DNA of 64,000 bases, from assembly GCA_003263775.1 (NCBI GenBank), contig JYJJ01000079.1, forward strand, positions 372,001-436,000, written 5' to 3'. This DNA is from Vibrio maritimus. Its GTDB lineage: Bacteria > Pseudomonadota > Gammaproteobacteria > Enterobacterales > Vibrionaceae. Of the stretch, positions 18,209 to 27,300 are shown piece by piece. The translations under genes were made by a program, and so were the position numbers. Positions within the stretch are counted from its first letter, which is position 1. Each line of letters starts with the position of its first letter. Under the pieces are notes generated by a model. That model ran no database searches, was not told the origin of the DNA, and was given only the letters and a program-made list of their open reading frames with translations.

Positions 18209-19686
18209 ATGCGCCGCACTTCACAAGCTCTTATGGTTCAAGGCACCACATCCGATGCAGGTAAGAGTGTATTAGTGGCAGGGTTATGCCGCGTTTTAGC
18301 ACGCCAAGGGATAAAGGTTGCCCCTTTTAAACCACAAAATATGGCATTAAACAGTGCGGTAACTGAAGATGGTGGGGAAATTGGGCGCGCTCAGGCGGTT
18401 CAAGCTCAAGCAGCGAATGTAACGGCTACCGTTGATATGAATCCGGTACTGATTAAACCAAACTCTGATACCGGTGCACAAATAATTATCCAAGGAAAAG
18501 CCTACGCTAATATGGACGCAGTGGGTTTCCATGATTACAAACGCTTTGCGATGCCTTACGTGCTTGAGTCGTTTGAAAAGCTCAGCAGCCGATTTGATTC
18601 CGTGGTTATTGAAGGTGCTGGTAGCCCCGCAGAGATCAATCTCAGAGCCAATGACATCGCTAACATGGGTTTTGCTGAAGACGCAGACGTTCCTGTTATT
18701 ATCGTCGCAGACATCGATCGAGGTGGTGTGTTTGCTCATCTTTATGGGACTTTGGCCTTATTATCAGAATCTGAACAGCAGCGCGTGAAGGGCTTTGTTA
18801 TTAATCGTTTTCGTGGTGACATATCATTGCTAGAACCTGGTTTAGATTGGCTAGAGGAAAAAACGGGAAAGCCCGTCATCGGCGTGTTGCCTTTTTTGCA
18901 TGGGCTGAATATCGAAGCGGAAGATGCCATAGATGCTTCGCATGATATTAAATCTAATACAAAGCTCAGTGTCGCCGTTCCTGTATTAACCCGCATCAGT
19001 AATCACACTGACTTTGATGCACTTCGTCTGCATCCAGATATCGATTTTAGATATGTAGGCAAAGGTGAACGCTTAGATAACGCTGATTTGATTGTATTGC
19101 CTGGGACTAAATCTGTGCGCGATGATCTTGCTTATCTTCGAGAGCAAGGGTGGGATAAAGATATCTACAAGCATTTACGCTTTGGCGGCAAAGTGATGGG
19201 GATCTGCGGGGGTATCAAATGCTTGGTAACACCATTGCGGATCCAAAAGGGATAGAAGGCTCAGCAGGAAGTAGTGATGGCTTGAACCTGCTTCAGCTCG
19301 ACACGGTATTGGAAAGTGAGAAGCAGCTTACCAACGTTAATGGAACTCTTACTCTTGAGGGGCGCTCTGCACCGTTTTCTGGTTACGAAATTCATGCAGG
19401 TCGCTCAACCGTTGGCGACAAGCAGCCGGTTAGCTTCGATGATAATCAGCTTGATGGTGCGATCAGCAGTGACAACCAAGTGCTTGGAACGTACGTGCAT
19501 GGCTTTTTTGATTCACCAGAAGTGACTCAGTTGCTCGCCCATTGGGTGAATGGTGCGGATATTGAGTCGTTTGCGATCAACGACGAGAAAGAGTTTGCCA
19601 TCGATAGAATCGCAGACGCGATCGAACAGCATCTTGACCTTGTAAAACTTTGGCCTGACCTTAAATTATCAGGGCAAAAAGATTAA
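18209..19686 (+). CDS. cobQ: Cobyric acid synthase (frame broken)
   Basis: 492 residues after restoring one G in the G run near 19208. The N-terminal half is a DTBS-like ATPase domain (MVQGTTSDAGKS at 10-21), the C-terminal half a class I glutamine amidotransferase with its cysteine in MGICGGYQML. The enzyme amidates four side chains of adenosylcobyrinic acid in cobalamin synthesis, using glutamine and ATP. Only this cobalamin gene is present here. modA begins 25 bases after it, suggesting a common transcript. Confidence 0.93.
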
Positions 19687-19711
19687 GAGTTCTGAAGAGG
19701 AAACGCCGTTA

Positions 19712-20488
19712 ATGCGCACTGTAATTACTTGGTTATTGGTTACACTGTCACAATTTGCAGTGGTTCAATTTGCAACAGCTAAACCGCTTACGGTATTTGC
19801 TGCAAGCTCTATGACTAATGCAGTCAATGAACTCTCTCAAACGTTTGAACGCGAATATGGCATTGAAGTTAGGGCAGTTTACGCGGGCTCATCTTCATTG
19901 GCTAGACAGATTCAAAGAGAGGCGCCAGCGGACGTATTCATTTCTGCTAACGTGCGCTGGGTTGATTATCTCGTGTCCCAAAAGGTGATAAGCGCTAGCA
20001 ACATTCAACATATCGCCAGAAATAAGTTGGTTCTGATCACGAGCAAATCAAACAGTGAAGAAACGTCATTTGATATTTCAAAGCAAAGTGATTGGCAGCA
20101 GTACCTTACTGATGAGCGACTAGCCATCGGACAGGTTAACGCCGTACCAGCGGGCATATACGCGAAACAAGCATTGGAATCGTTAGGACTATGGCCAACA
20201 GTGCGAAGTCAATTGGCGCCGGTGAACAATGTAAGACAGGTGCTAGCATTGGTAGATAGGAAAGAGGCGCCTTTGGGTATTGTATACAGTTCGGACTTAA
20301 TGGTTGGTGACGGCGTCACAAAGTTGGCTGATTTTCCAGACTCGAGTCACGACGCTATCGACTATCCTTTAGTGACGCTCAACCATGACAAGCAGACCAG
20401 GCAGTTTGCTGAGTTTGTCACTTCAGAGCAAGGGCAGACCATATTGAGACAACATGGATTTATCACAGATAGGGAAGCAAATCTTTAA
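19712..20488 (+). CDS. modA: Molybdate ABC transporter substrate-binding protein
   Basis: 258 residues with a signal peptide ending near ATAKP. The ModA pattern is clear: TVFAASSMTNAVNELSQ, YAGSSSLARQIQREAPADVFISA and VPAGIYAKQALESLG. It binds molybdate or tungstate in the periplasm and delivers it to ModBC. It is followed by modB with a one-base frame offset and a near-contiguous junction. Confidence 0.95.
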   Translation: MRTVITWLLVTLSQFAVVQFATAKPLTVFAASSMTNAVNELSQTFEREYGIEVRAVYAGSSSLARQIQREAPADVFISANVRWVDYLVSQKVISASNIQHIARNKLVLITSKSNSEETSFDISKQSDWQQYLTDERLAIGQVNAVPAGIYAKQALESLGLWPTVRSQLAPVNNVRQVLALVDRKEAPLGIVYSSDLMVGDGVTKLADFPDSSHDAIDYPLVTLNHDKQTRQFAEFVTSEQGQTILRQHGFITDREANL

Positions 20489-20489
20489 T

Positions 20490-21182
20490 ATGCTGACTGA
20501 CTATGAAGTAGAAGCGATACAGCTCAGTGTGAAGGTGGCCGGTGTAGCCATTCTCTGGTTGATTCCAATCGGTGTCTTTTTCGCATGGCTACTAAGCAAA
20601 AAGCAGTTCATTGGAAAAAGTATTCTAGACAGCGTGATTCATCTGCCTTTGGTATTGCCACCGGTTGTTGTGGGCTATTTGCTATTGGTTTCCATGGGAA
20701 AACAAGGAGTCATCGGCCAGTTTATCTATCAGCTAACTGGAGTCAGTTTTAGTTTTAGCTGGCGAGGTGCAGTATTGGCCTGCATTATCGTTGCGCTGCC
20801 CTTAATGGTTCGTTCCATTCGCCTGTCGATGGACAGTGTCGATCACAAGCTAGAGCAGGCCGCTAGAACGCTCGGTGCATCGCCAAGAAAGGTGTTTTTT
20901 ACTATCACACTACCGCTTGTTATTCCGGGTATTATTAGCGGTACTATGCTGTCGTTCGCGCGAAGTCTCGGTGAGTTTGGCGCAACAATCAGTTTTGTAT
21001 CTAATATCCCCGGCGAAACACAAACTATCCCGTTAGCCATGTACAGTTTTTTAGAAACTCCAGGCGCCGAAGACGCTGCTATGAGGCTGTGTATTATCTC
21101 TATTGTGATATCCCTAGCGTCGCTCTATTTCTCTGAATCGCTTAACCGCTGGGTCGCTCGCCGATTAGGGGTGACACAATGA
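20490..21182 (+). CDS. modB: Molybdate ABC transporter permease
   Basis: 230 residues from ATG 20490, right after the modA stop; a longer frame from 20454 overlaps modA and is less likely. Five to six membrane helices, and the ABC-coupling loop AARTLGASPRKVFFTITLPL in the middle. The protein forms the inner-membrane channel for molybdate together with ModC. Confidence 0.93.
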   Translation: MLTDYEVEAIQLSVKVAGVAILWLIPIGVFFAWLLSKKQFIGKSILDSVIHLPLVLPPVVVGYLLLVSMGKQGVIGQFIYQLTGVSFSFSWRGAVLACIIVALPLMVRSIRLSMDSVDHKLEQAARTLGASPRKVFFTITLPLVIPGIISGTMLSFARSLGEFGATISFVSNIPGETQTIPLAMYSFLETPGAEDAAMRLCIISIVISLASLYFSESLNRWVARRLGVTQ

Positions 21183-22291
21183 CAAGGTTAGATATCGATG
21201 TCAGAAAACAATTTGGTGAACAAGCATTTCATCTAAAAGCTTCATTGCCCTCGAGTGGTATCAGTGCGATCTTTGGGCGCTCTGGTGCGGGTAAAACCAC
21301 GTTAATAAACCTTATTAGTGGGTTAGTCCAACCCGATTCAGGCCATATTCGCTTTAATGGTCGAACGATTTTTGACTCTAGCCAAGGCATTGACCTTGCG
21401 ATAGAAAAGCGAGAAATCGGCTATGTATTCCAAGACGCACGTTTGTTTCCGCATTTGTCAGTAGAACGAAATTTGCGTTACGGGGTCATGAAAAATGATA
21501 CGGCGCATTTTGAGGAAATCGTCGAGCTGCTGGCGATTGAGCCGCTTTTGACTCGCTATCCAAGTTCGTTATCAGGCGGGGAGAAACAGCGAGTCGCTAT
21601 CGGACGCGCGCTATTGAGCAAGCCTAAGGTGTTGCTCATGGATGAACCATTAGCATCACTGGATAACCCAAGAAAACGCGAATTAATGCCTTTTCTAGAG
21701 GCACTATCGAGTCGCGTCGATATCCCAATTTTATACGTGACACATAGCCTTAATGAGATTTTGAGACTTGCTCAGCACCTAGTCATTATTGATGAGGGCT
21801 GCATTGTTGAGTCTGGTCTGATTGAGCAAGTGTGGGGCACAAAGATCATGCAATCGTGGCAATCTTTTTCAGATAAGAGTGCACTGTTTAAAGGTGAAGT
21901 CGTCGCTCAGAATGACACGTACGGTCTGACTAAAGTGGCGCTAACAAACGATCATTACTTATGGGTGCAGCGAACGGAAGCGGCCGTCGGCGAAGCGGTA
22001 CGATTGCGAGTGAGAGCTAATGACGTATCTATCGCATTAAGCCGCGCTAAAAATACATCCATTCGAAACATTTTGCCTTGTACCATCAAAACCATTGCTC
22101 AAGGTGGTAAAGGAACGCCAAGACAAAGCGTAGAAGTGGTGTTGTCGTTGGCAGGTCACTGTGAACTCGTTGCAACGGTAACCCAGTGGGCAGTGGATGA
22201 TTTACGGTTGAGCGTCGGTCAATCTGTGTACGCACAAATTAAAGGCGTGAGCGTCGCGCAAAAAGACGTAGCACTTGAACCCCACCTATAA
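21179..22291 (+). CDS. modC: Molybdate ABC transporter ATP-binding protein
   Basis: 370 residues, overlapping modB by four bases (ATGA). Walker A GRSGAGKTT near 33-41, Q-loop YVFQDARLFPH, signature LSGGEKQR near 133, Walker B VLLMDEPLASLD and H-loop VTHS. A C-terminal TOBE domain (about 290-365) is typical of ModC and binds molybdate for feedback. Energises uptake through ModB. Confidence 0.95.
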   Translation: MTRLDIDVRKQFGEQAFHLKASLPSSGISAIFGRSGAGKTTLINLISGLVQPDSGHIRFNGRTIFDSSQGIDLAIEKREIGYVFQDARLFPHLSVERNLRYGVMKNDTAHFEEIVELLAIEPLLTRYPSSLSGGEKQRVAIGRALLSKPKVLLMDEPLASLDNPRKRELMPFLEALSSRVDIPILYVTHSLNEILRLAQHLVIIDEGCIVESGLIEQVWGTKIMQSWQSFSDKSALFKGEVVAQNDTYGLTKVALTNDHYLWVQRTEAAVGEAVRLRVRANDVSIALSRAKNTSIRNILPCTIKTIAQGGKGTPRQSVEVVLSLAGHCELVATVTQWAVDDLRLSVGQSVYAQIKGVSVAQKDVALEPHL

Positions 22292-22320
22292 AAAAAGCCA
22301 CATGGCAATGTGGCTTCTTC
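22291..22320 (+). terminator. Terminator between modC and the DUF3069 gene
   Basis: AGCCACAT/ATGTGGCT stem, GGCA loop, A7 on the left and a T-rich right side. It serves both converging genes. Confidence 0.85.
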
Positions 22321-22335
22321 TATCTTCTATAGCGA

Positions 22336-22773
22336 TTACTTCACGAATACTTCTTTGAAGTCACGCTTTAGAATCGCGTCACGACGCGCTTTTTTGATTT
22401 GCTTAACCATGTCTTTGATGCAGTTTTGTAGCACTTTATCAAGCAGCTCAGCTTTATAAGATTCTTTATCTTCGTCGCTCATATCTGCTGGTAGTTCCAT
22501 TGTTGTAAACTCTTCAAGAGCGCTTACACCCGCGAACGCTTGGCTAACCGAGATCAACGCGTGGAACTGCTCAAAGTTGTCTAAGATGTTTTGAGCGCTC
22601 GCTGGTAGTGAATCCCATGCTTCACGAACTGCTTCTTCAGTCACTTCGTGAATCGATACTACCATGTTGTAAAGCTCTTCTGGCACCTCGTCAAATAGGA
22701 TCACCTGCTTAAGCTCAGCGGATACCGTTTCTAGGTCTACGATTGGGGTTTCAGTATTTTGTGTGTCAGACAT
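22336..22773 (-). CDS. DUF3069-type conserved protein of unknown function
   Basis: 145 residues, acidic in the N-terminal half and Lys/Arg-rich near the end (VKQIKKARRDAILKRDF). It is all-helical by appearance, with no signal peptide or membrane helix, so cytoplasmic. I recall this pattern as the DUF3069 family of Vibrio and relatives, without known function. It is transcribed alone. Confidence 0.6.
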   Translation of the reverse strand: MSDTQNTETPIVDLETVSAELKQVILFDEVPEELYNMVVSIHEVTEEAVREAWDSLPASAQNILDNFEQFHALISVSQAFAGVSALEEFTTMELPADMSDEDKESYKAELLDKVLQNCIKDMVKQIKKARRDAILKRDFKEVFVK

Positions 22774-22987
22774 GCAGCTTTCTCTGTGTAACGTTTATCG
22801 ATAATCCTGCGATTACCTTTCTAAAAGACAATAATAATCCAACTCATCAGACAATGCCCAGCCAAAACTTCGTTTTAGGCCTAAACAAGCTGTTATTATT
22901 GCGATTTTTGTGGGACTGTTTGAATAATGTCCTAATATGTGGTTTATATTAACAATACATCGGCGTAATACAAAGACAAGGATGCTT

Positions 22988-23971
22988 ATGAAGTCCATAG
23001 AATCTTCGATGAAAATACTTCTCGTTGATGACGCTCAGTTGGAAAGAATGCAGTTGCAGATACGCCTCAAACAGTTGGGGCATGAGGTCGAAGTTGCAGC
23101 AAGTGGGAGAGAGGCTCTCGCGCTTTATCCGACGTTTGACCCTGAGTTGGTGCTCTTGGATATCTCAATGCCTGAAATGGATGGATTTGAAGTCGCTTCA
23201 GAGATACGTCAACGCTACGAAGCCGATTGGATCCCTATTATCTTCCTAAGTAGTCACGATGAGCCGGAAATGATTGCTAAAGCAATCGATGCAGGTGGTG
23301 ATGATTACCTTGTAAAACCCGTCAACAAGATTGTGCTGCAATCAAAATTGATTGCTATGCAGCGTATTGCTCACATGAGACGCGAGTTAAAACAAGCGAG
23401 TTCTCAGTTGGAAGAAGCGAATCGCGCGCTTCAGCATCAAGCAAATGAAGATGGGCTCACCAAACTGTTTAATCGCCGCTATATGGATCAAAAATTGACG
23501 GAATTGATCCAGTGGCATGGCCGACACCAAATGCCGCTCTCTGTGATCTTAATGGATGTCGACCATTTCAAAGCGTTCAACGATAACTACGGACATACCG
23601 AAGGCGACCAGTGTTTAATTAATATTGCTCAGTTTTTAGATGTTATGTTTATCCGTTCTGGTGAGTATGTAGGGCGCTATGGTGGGGAGGAGTTTGTCAT
23701 ATTGCTCAGTCGAAGTGATGTAGCAGAAGCAGAAGAGAATGCGGCTAGGGTCAAAGATGGAATTGTTTCGCTAAACATTCCGCATGAGTACTCTCAAACA
23801 GCAGATAGAGTGACGCTGTCACTCGGTGTTTATAGCACGATCCCGACAGGTACCGAATCGATTAATGAGCTGTATGAAAGAGCCGACAAGCTGCTCTATC
23901 AAGCTAAGCGAAGTGGTCGTAATCGCTACGTATTGCAGTTAGAGAGCGATATTATTAGCACGACTTCATAA
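22988..23971 (+). CDS. Response regulator with receiver and GGDEF domains (diguanylate cyclase)
   Basis: About 327 residues from ATG 22988 (AAGG upstream). The receiver domain has ILLVDDAQ near 10 and the phospho-acceptor Asp in LVLLDISMPEMDG near 53, then Lys in YLVKPVN. A short coiled coil (ELKQASSQLEEANRALQ) leads to the GGDEF domain with DEDGLTKLFNRR-like entry and active-site GGEEF. The upstream inhibitory-site position reads RSGE instead of RxxD, so product inhibition may be weak. It should make cyclic di-GMP on phosphorylation; no partner kinase is adjacent. Confidence 0.92.
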   Translation: MKSIESSMKILLVDDAQLERMQLQIRLKQLGHEVEVAASGREALALYPTFDPELVLLDISMPEMDGFEVASEIRQRYEADWIPIIFLSSHDEPEMIAKAIDAGGDDYLVKPVNKIVLQSKLIAMQRIAHMRRELKQASSQLEEANRALQHQANEDGLTKLFNRRYMDQKLTELIQWHGRHQMPLSVILMDVDHFKAFNDNYGHTEGDQCLINIAQFLDVMFIRSGEYVGRYGGEEFVILLSRSDVAEAEENAARVKDGIVSLNIPHEYSQTADRVTLSLGVYSTIPTGTESINELYERADKLLYQAKRSGRNRYVLQLESDIISTTS

Positions 23972-24062
23972 CATCTTTTATCCTATCAATGTCAGTTAAA
24001 ACAAGGAGTAAGTATCTATACTCAGTGTTAGGCTAAATTGCATTTTGACTACCCCTTATGAC

Positions 24063-24091
24063 AAAGCGTTACTTTAGCGAGTGGCGCTTTT
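24063..24091 (+). terminator. Possible terminator after the GGDEF response regulator gene
   Basis: AAAGCG/CGCTTT short stem with a 16-base loop and a T-rich right side. Weak. Confidence 0.4.
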
Positions 24092-24177
24092 GTTATTCTT
24101 AACTTTAGGCTCACTTTTAATGAGTGATTGAATAAGCCAGTAAGTCGTTATTTTAGTTGTTCGTTTATGAGGTTGTT

Positions 24178-25134
24178 TTGTTAAAAGTCTATCAAAGCTT
24201 GGTAGCTGCAGCGATAGTGTGTCATTTTTCAGCTCAGGCGGATCCGGAGTTTAAGGATATCTTTGAAGAGGACTTTGCCGCTGCGATCATTCTTACGGAT
24301 AGTGATGCGTTGACGTTAGGGTTTAAAGACTTTGACCCTAATAGCGTATTCAACATTGACAATGACAATATTGGTTCACAAGACGCACTCGACCGTCGAA
24401 AGAATATTGGTGTGTCATCATTACCTCTTACCTTTGATATCTCTGACGACAAGATGTTTCAACGACGAGCTATCGTTCGTTTCTCCGCACTTAGGATTGA
24501 AGATCAGATAATTGATAGCGGAGATAGCCACAGAAAATACGTACTAGGTGTTTATAGTGGTTATGAGCAAGAAATTAACTTTACACCAAACTGGACATTC
24601 GAAACGGGTGTTGGTATCCATCTTCAATACCTCAACAGCAACTATGACTTTCAATCGCCATTTTCTAAGCTATTTCAGCCTTTTATCGATGGAAAGCTTG
24701 TGAATACCACGGCTTGGGCAACATCAATTCAACCCAAAGTTGGATTTAATTACACTGAAGGCAAAGACTGGGGAGAGGTGAAATTTAAATCTAATTTCAA
24801 CTATTTCTCTGGTTATGGTTGGGGACAAGCAAATGATGGTGATGTTGGTACTCCAGAAGGGTGGTATTGGTCAAATGAAGTGAAGCTTTTCTATGATGTG
24901 ACCGATTGGGGACGTTCGATTCAAACGGTTTATACCAGCTTACGAAGGGTCGATATTGGTGGCGATACAATAGGGATACTGGGCTCAAGTCATTACTATG
25001 AAGGGACGTTGGGCTGGCTGTTAACGCCGCCATTTCATATCCCGATGGTCGATAATGTTGGGATAGGACTTAGCCTCAATTACGGTAGTGACTTAAAAGG
25101 GGGCAGTATTGTGCTGTTCTTCAATCAAGAATAA
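24178..25134 (+). CDS. Solitary autotransporter-type outer-membrane beta-barrel protein
   Basis: About 318 residues from the TTG at 24178, which has GAGG ahead; a further in-frame TTG lies at 24157. A signal peptide (LVAAAIVCHFSAQA) precedes an acidic segment and then regular amphipathic strands ending in a hydrophobic tail (GGSIVLFFNQE). The pattern matches the solitary outer membrane autotransporter beta-barrel family of Vibrio, which has the barrel but no passenger domain. The role is unknown. It converges on a GGDEF gene, with the stops about 26 bases apart. Confidence 0.72.
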   Translation: MLKVYQSLVAAAIVCHFSAQADPEFKDIFEEDFAAAIILTDSDALTLGFKDFDPNSVFNIDNDNIGSQDALDRRKNIGVSSLPLTFDISDDKMFQRRAIVRFSALRIEDQIIDSGDSHRKYVLGVYSGYEQEINFTPNWTFETGVGIHLQYLNSNYDFQSPFSKLFQPFIDGKLVNTTAWATSIQPKVGFNYTEGKDWGEVKFKSNFNYFSGYGWGQANDGDVGTPEGWYWSNEVKLFYDVTDWGRSIQTVYTSLRRVDIGGDTIGILGSSHYYEGTLGWLLTPPFHIPMVDNVGIGLSLNYGSDLKGGSIVLFFNQE

Positions 25135-25160
25135 TCTCTTCTCGACCAAGCACAATACCG

Positions 25161-26422
25161 CTATCGCGCGCACTGCACTTGGTTACGCCCTTTCTCTTTG
25201 GCGCTGTAAAGCGCTTTATCTGCCTTTTTAAGCACGTCTTCAGGCTTGCGAGTCGTTTTGCTGTCGCTGCGCCAATGCTAACAGTGACACTCACCGTTGA
25301 CTGCTCATTTTTAGCTCCGCGCTTCTTAACGCCTTGTTTGTTATTCGTAGGGCGTTTGGTCTCGTCTCGAATAACCATTTGATAATCTTGGATTTGCTCG
25401 CGCAGCTCTTCTAAATAAGGCTTACTATCTTTCGCCGTTTTACCTTTGAACAAGATTGTGAATTCCTCACCACCGTAACGGTACACTTTCGCATTACCGC
25501 CAACGCCTGTCATGCGTGAGGCAACAAGTTTCAGTACGTCGTCACCAGTATCGTGACCGTACGTATCATTAAAGGACTTAAAGTGGTCGACATCGAGCAT
25601 GGCGATGGTGAACTTTCTACCCAAATGCTTCATGTCCATTTCAAGTGCGCGCCGGCCTGGTATGTTCGTCAATCGGTCGTTGAACGCCATTTGATGGCTG
25701 GCGGAGATGACGTACATGATGATGAGTACACCGGATAGCGAAAATAGCGTGCTTGAAATGTAAGGTATATGGAAGAAGATGAAAGTGCCGCCTGCCATAA
25801 AAATTGAGGCGAAGACAGCTGCGTCGATAGGGCGATTGTAATTAAGTAGAAAGATCCCAGTGGCGCCGACAATCGCCACAGTAAAAAGTACTAAAACCAA
25901 TGGTAGCCGGGAGATTTGTGGAAACGCCATCAACAAATCACTTTCAAACCCTAAAAAGCCACCGCCTGCAAAATGAGAAAGAATGAGTGCCGTCCAGCCA
26001 ACGAAACTCATAATCGTGATACTAAAGATCGCCATACCGCGACTGATCACGCCAGTATCAGAAAACAGGTACACGAGACAGCAAGAAACAGGTAGTAAAA
26101 GACTCAGCAATGACAACTCGAGCAAGGTCGTTCCTGAACTGAGTGGACTTTGAAGACGGACTTGAACGACGAGGTAAGCGAGTAGCATCGATAAGGCCAC
26201 CATGGCCATTCGAGACTGCTTAAAAGTGTGACTGAGGGCGATCGCTGTCCCAAATAGGATATAAGGGAGATTGGTGACAAAACCTGAGTTAGCTTGAGTT
26301 GCGTCAATGATGTGATTTACACCAACCAATACACCAATCATCATCAGCACGGGCATGAAGAGACGAAATAGGTTTGAGCTGGTAAAAGAGGTCGCCATTA
26401 AATAAGAACTCAGGTACTTCAA
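25161..26422 (-). CDS. Membrane-bound diguanylate cyclase (frame broken near its end)
   Basis: 420 residues after restoring one A near 25255. Eight or so membrane helices occupy residues 1-230, then a GGDEF domain with TNIPGRRALEMDM entry, MLDVDHFKSFNDTYGHDTGDD and active site RYGGEEF. Repaired, the tail reads ADKALYSAKEKGRNQ, the usual end of the domain. The signal sensed by the membrane part is unknown. The inhibitory RxxD upstream of GGEEF is not evident (GGNAKVYRYGGEEF). Confidence 0.88.
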
Positions 26423-26703
26423 TAGAGATTATTATACAGTGCTTTAGCATACGGTAATTTAATGTTTTGCCAAGTATTTTGTCATTTAGAAGTTCAAAAC
26501 CTGATCCTTTCCCGCAATGTTTATAAAAATACAATTTGCAATTAAATGTTTAGAAATTCCATGTCATTAGAAACCTCAATAACTACAAGGGCATAGTGCG
26601 TTCAATTCGGCATTAGTTCGACAACTTCGCGAGATTCAAGTTGACCCTAAAATGGAAAATGGCGAACATGAGGTTTTAAGACAACTGCCGTTAAGGAAAG
26701 CCT

Positions 26704-26979
26704 GTGGGACTGTTTTCAAAATTGTTTGGTGGCGGGAAATCGCCAGAGCCAAAGCAAGTCGAACCTGTTGAATACAAAGGGTTCCTCATTTACCAAGAAG
26801 CCATTGCAGAAAATGGCCAATATCGTATCGCTGGTCGAATCACCAAGACATTTGACGCTGAAGTGAAAGAGCATCGATTCATTCGCTCTGATGTACTTGG
26901 AACTGAGGGTGACGCCAATGAGCTGATGCTCAAGAAAGCACAAATGTTCATAGATCAAATGGGTGACGCGATTTTTTAA
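26704..26979 (+). CDS. HlyU-family protein (PF10115 type)
   Basis: 91 residues from GTG 26704 behind AAGGAAAG. The sequence opens MGLFSKLFGGGKSPEPK and continues with EYKGFLIYQEAI and YRIAGRI-K, the conserved core of the small PF10115 family named after HlyU. It is not the ArsR-type HlyU of V. cholerae; that fold is represented here by the gene at 5415. A basic N-terminal helix and a beta sheet domain are suggested. Its molecular role is uncertain. Monocistronic. Confidence 0.75.
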   Translation: MGLFSKLFGGGKSPEPKQVEPVEYKGFLIYQEAIAENGQYRIAGRITKTFDAEVKEHRFIRSDVLGTEGDANELMLKKAQMFIDQMGDAIF

Positions 26980-27300
26980 CGCACTTGTTTGATGCATTTT
27001 TGTTCTGGAAAGACCAGTTTCAGTTGATTGAATTAATTGACGTTGGTCATCTGTTTGCAGCAAATATTGTCATAATATGACCTACTTACACGAAAATTTC
27101 CCAAGCATAGGTAATATTGCACTGGTATGACCTCCAGATTGGGGTTTTCGTGTGGTTTTTTTACTAGATTAGTTTGTTTAAAAGTCATTACTTTCCGTTA
27201 TATGTAATGAAATTATGTATTTCAGTTACAAATAGCTTGATGTTACGAACTCAGTTGGTTAAAAAAGAACAATACTTCTGCCAATAGTTAAGGAATAGCT
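26980..27300. promoter_or_regulatory. pntA leader region with a terminator-like long stem-loop
   Basis: No gene is visible. A palindrome GTCAT-AAT-ATGAC lies at 27069-27081. ACACGAAAA (27088-27096) pairs with TTTTCGTGT (27145-27153) around about 48 bases, and a T7 run follows at 27156-27162, as in a small RNA or an attenuator. CATTAC/GTAATG arms lie further on, near 27187-27210. This leader may regulate pntAB or encode a short RNA ending near 27162. Confidence 0.45.
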
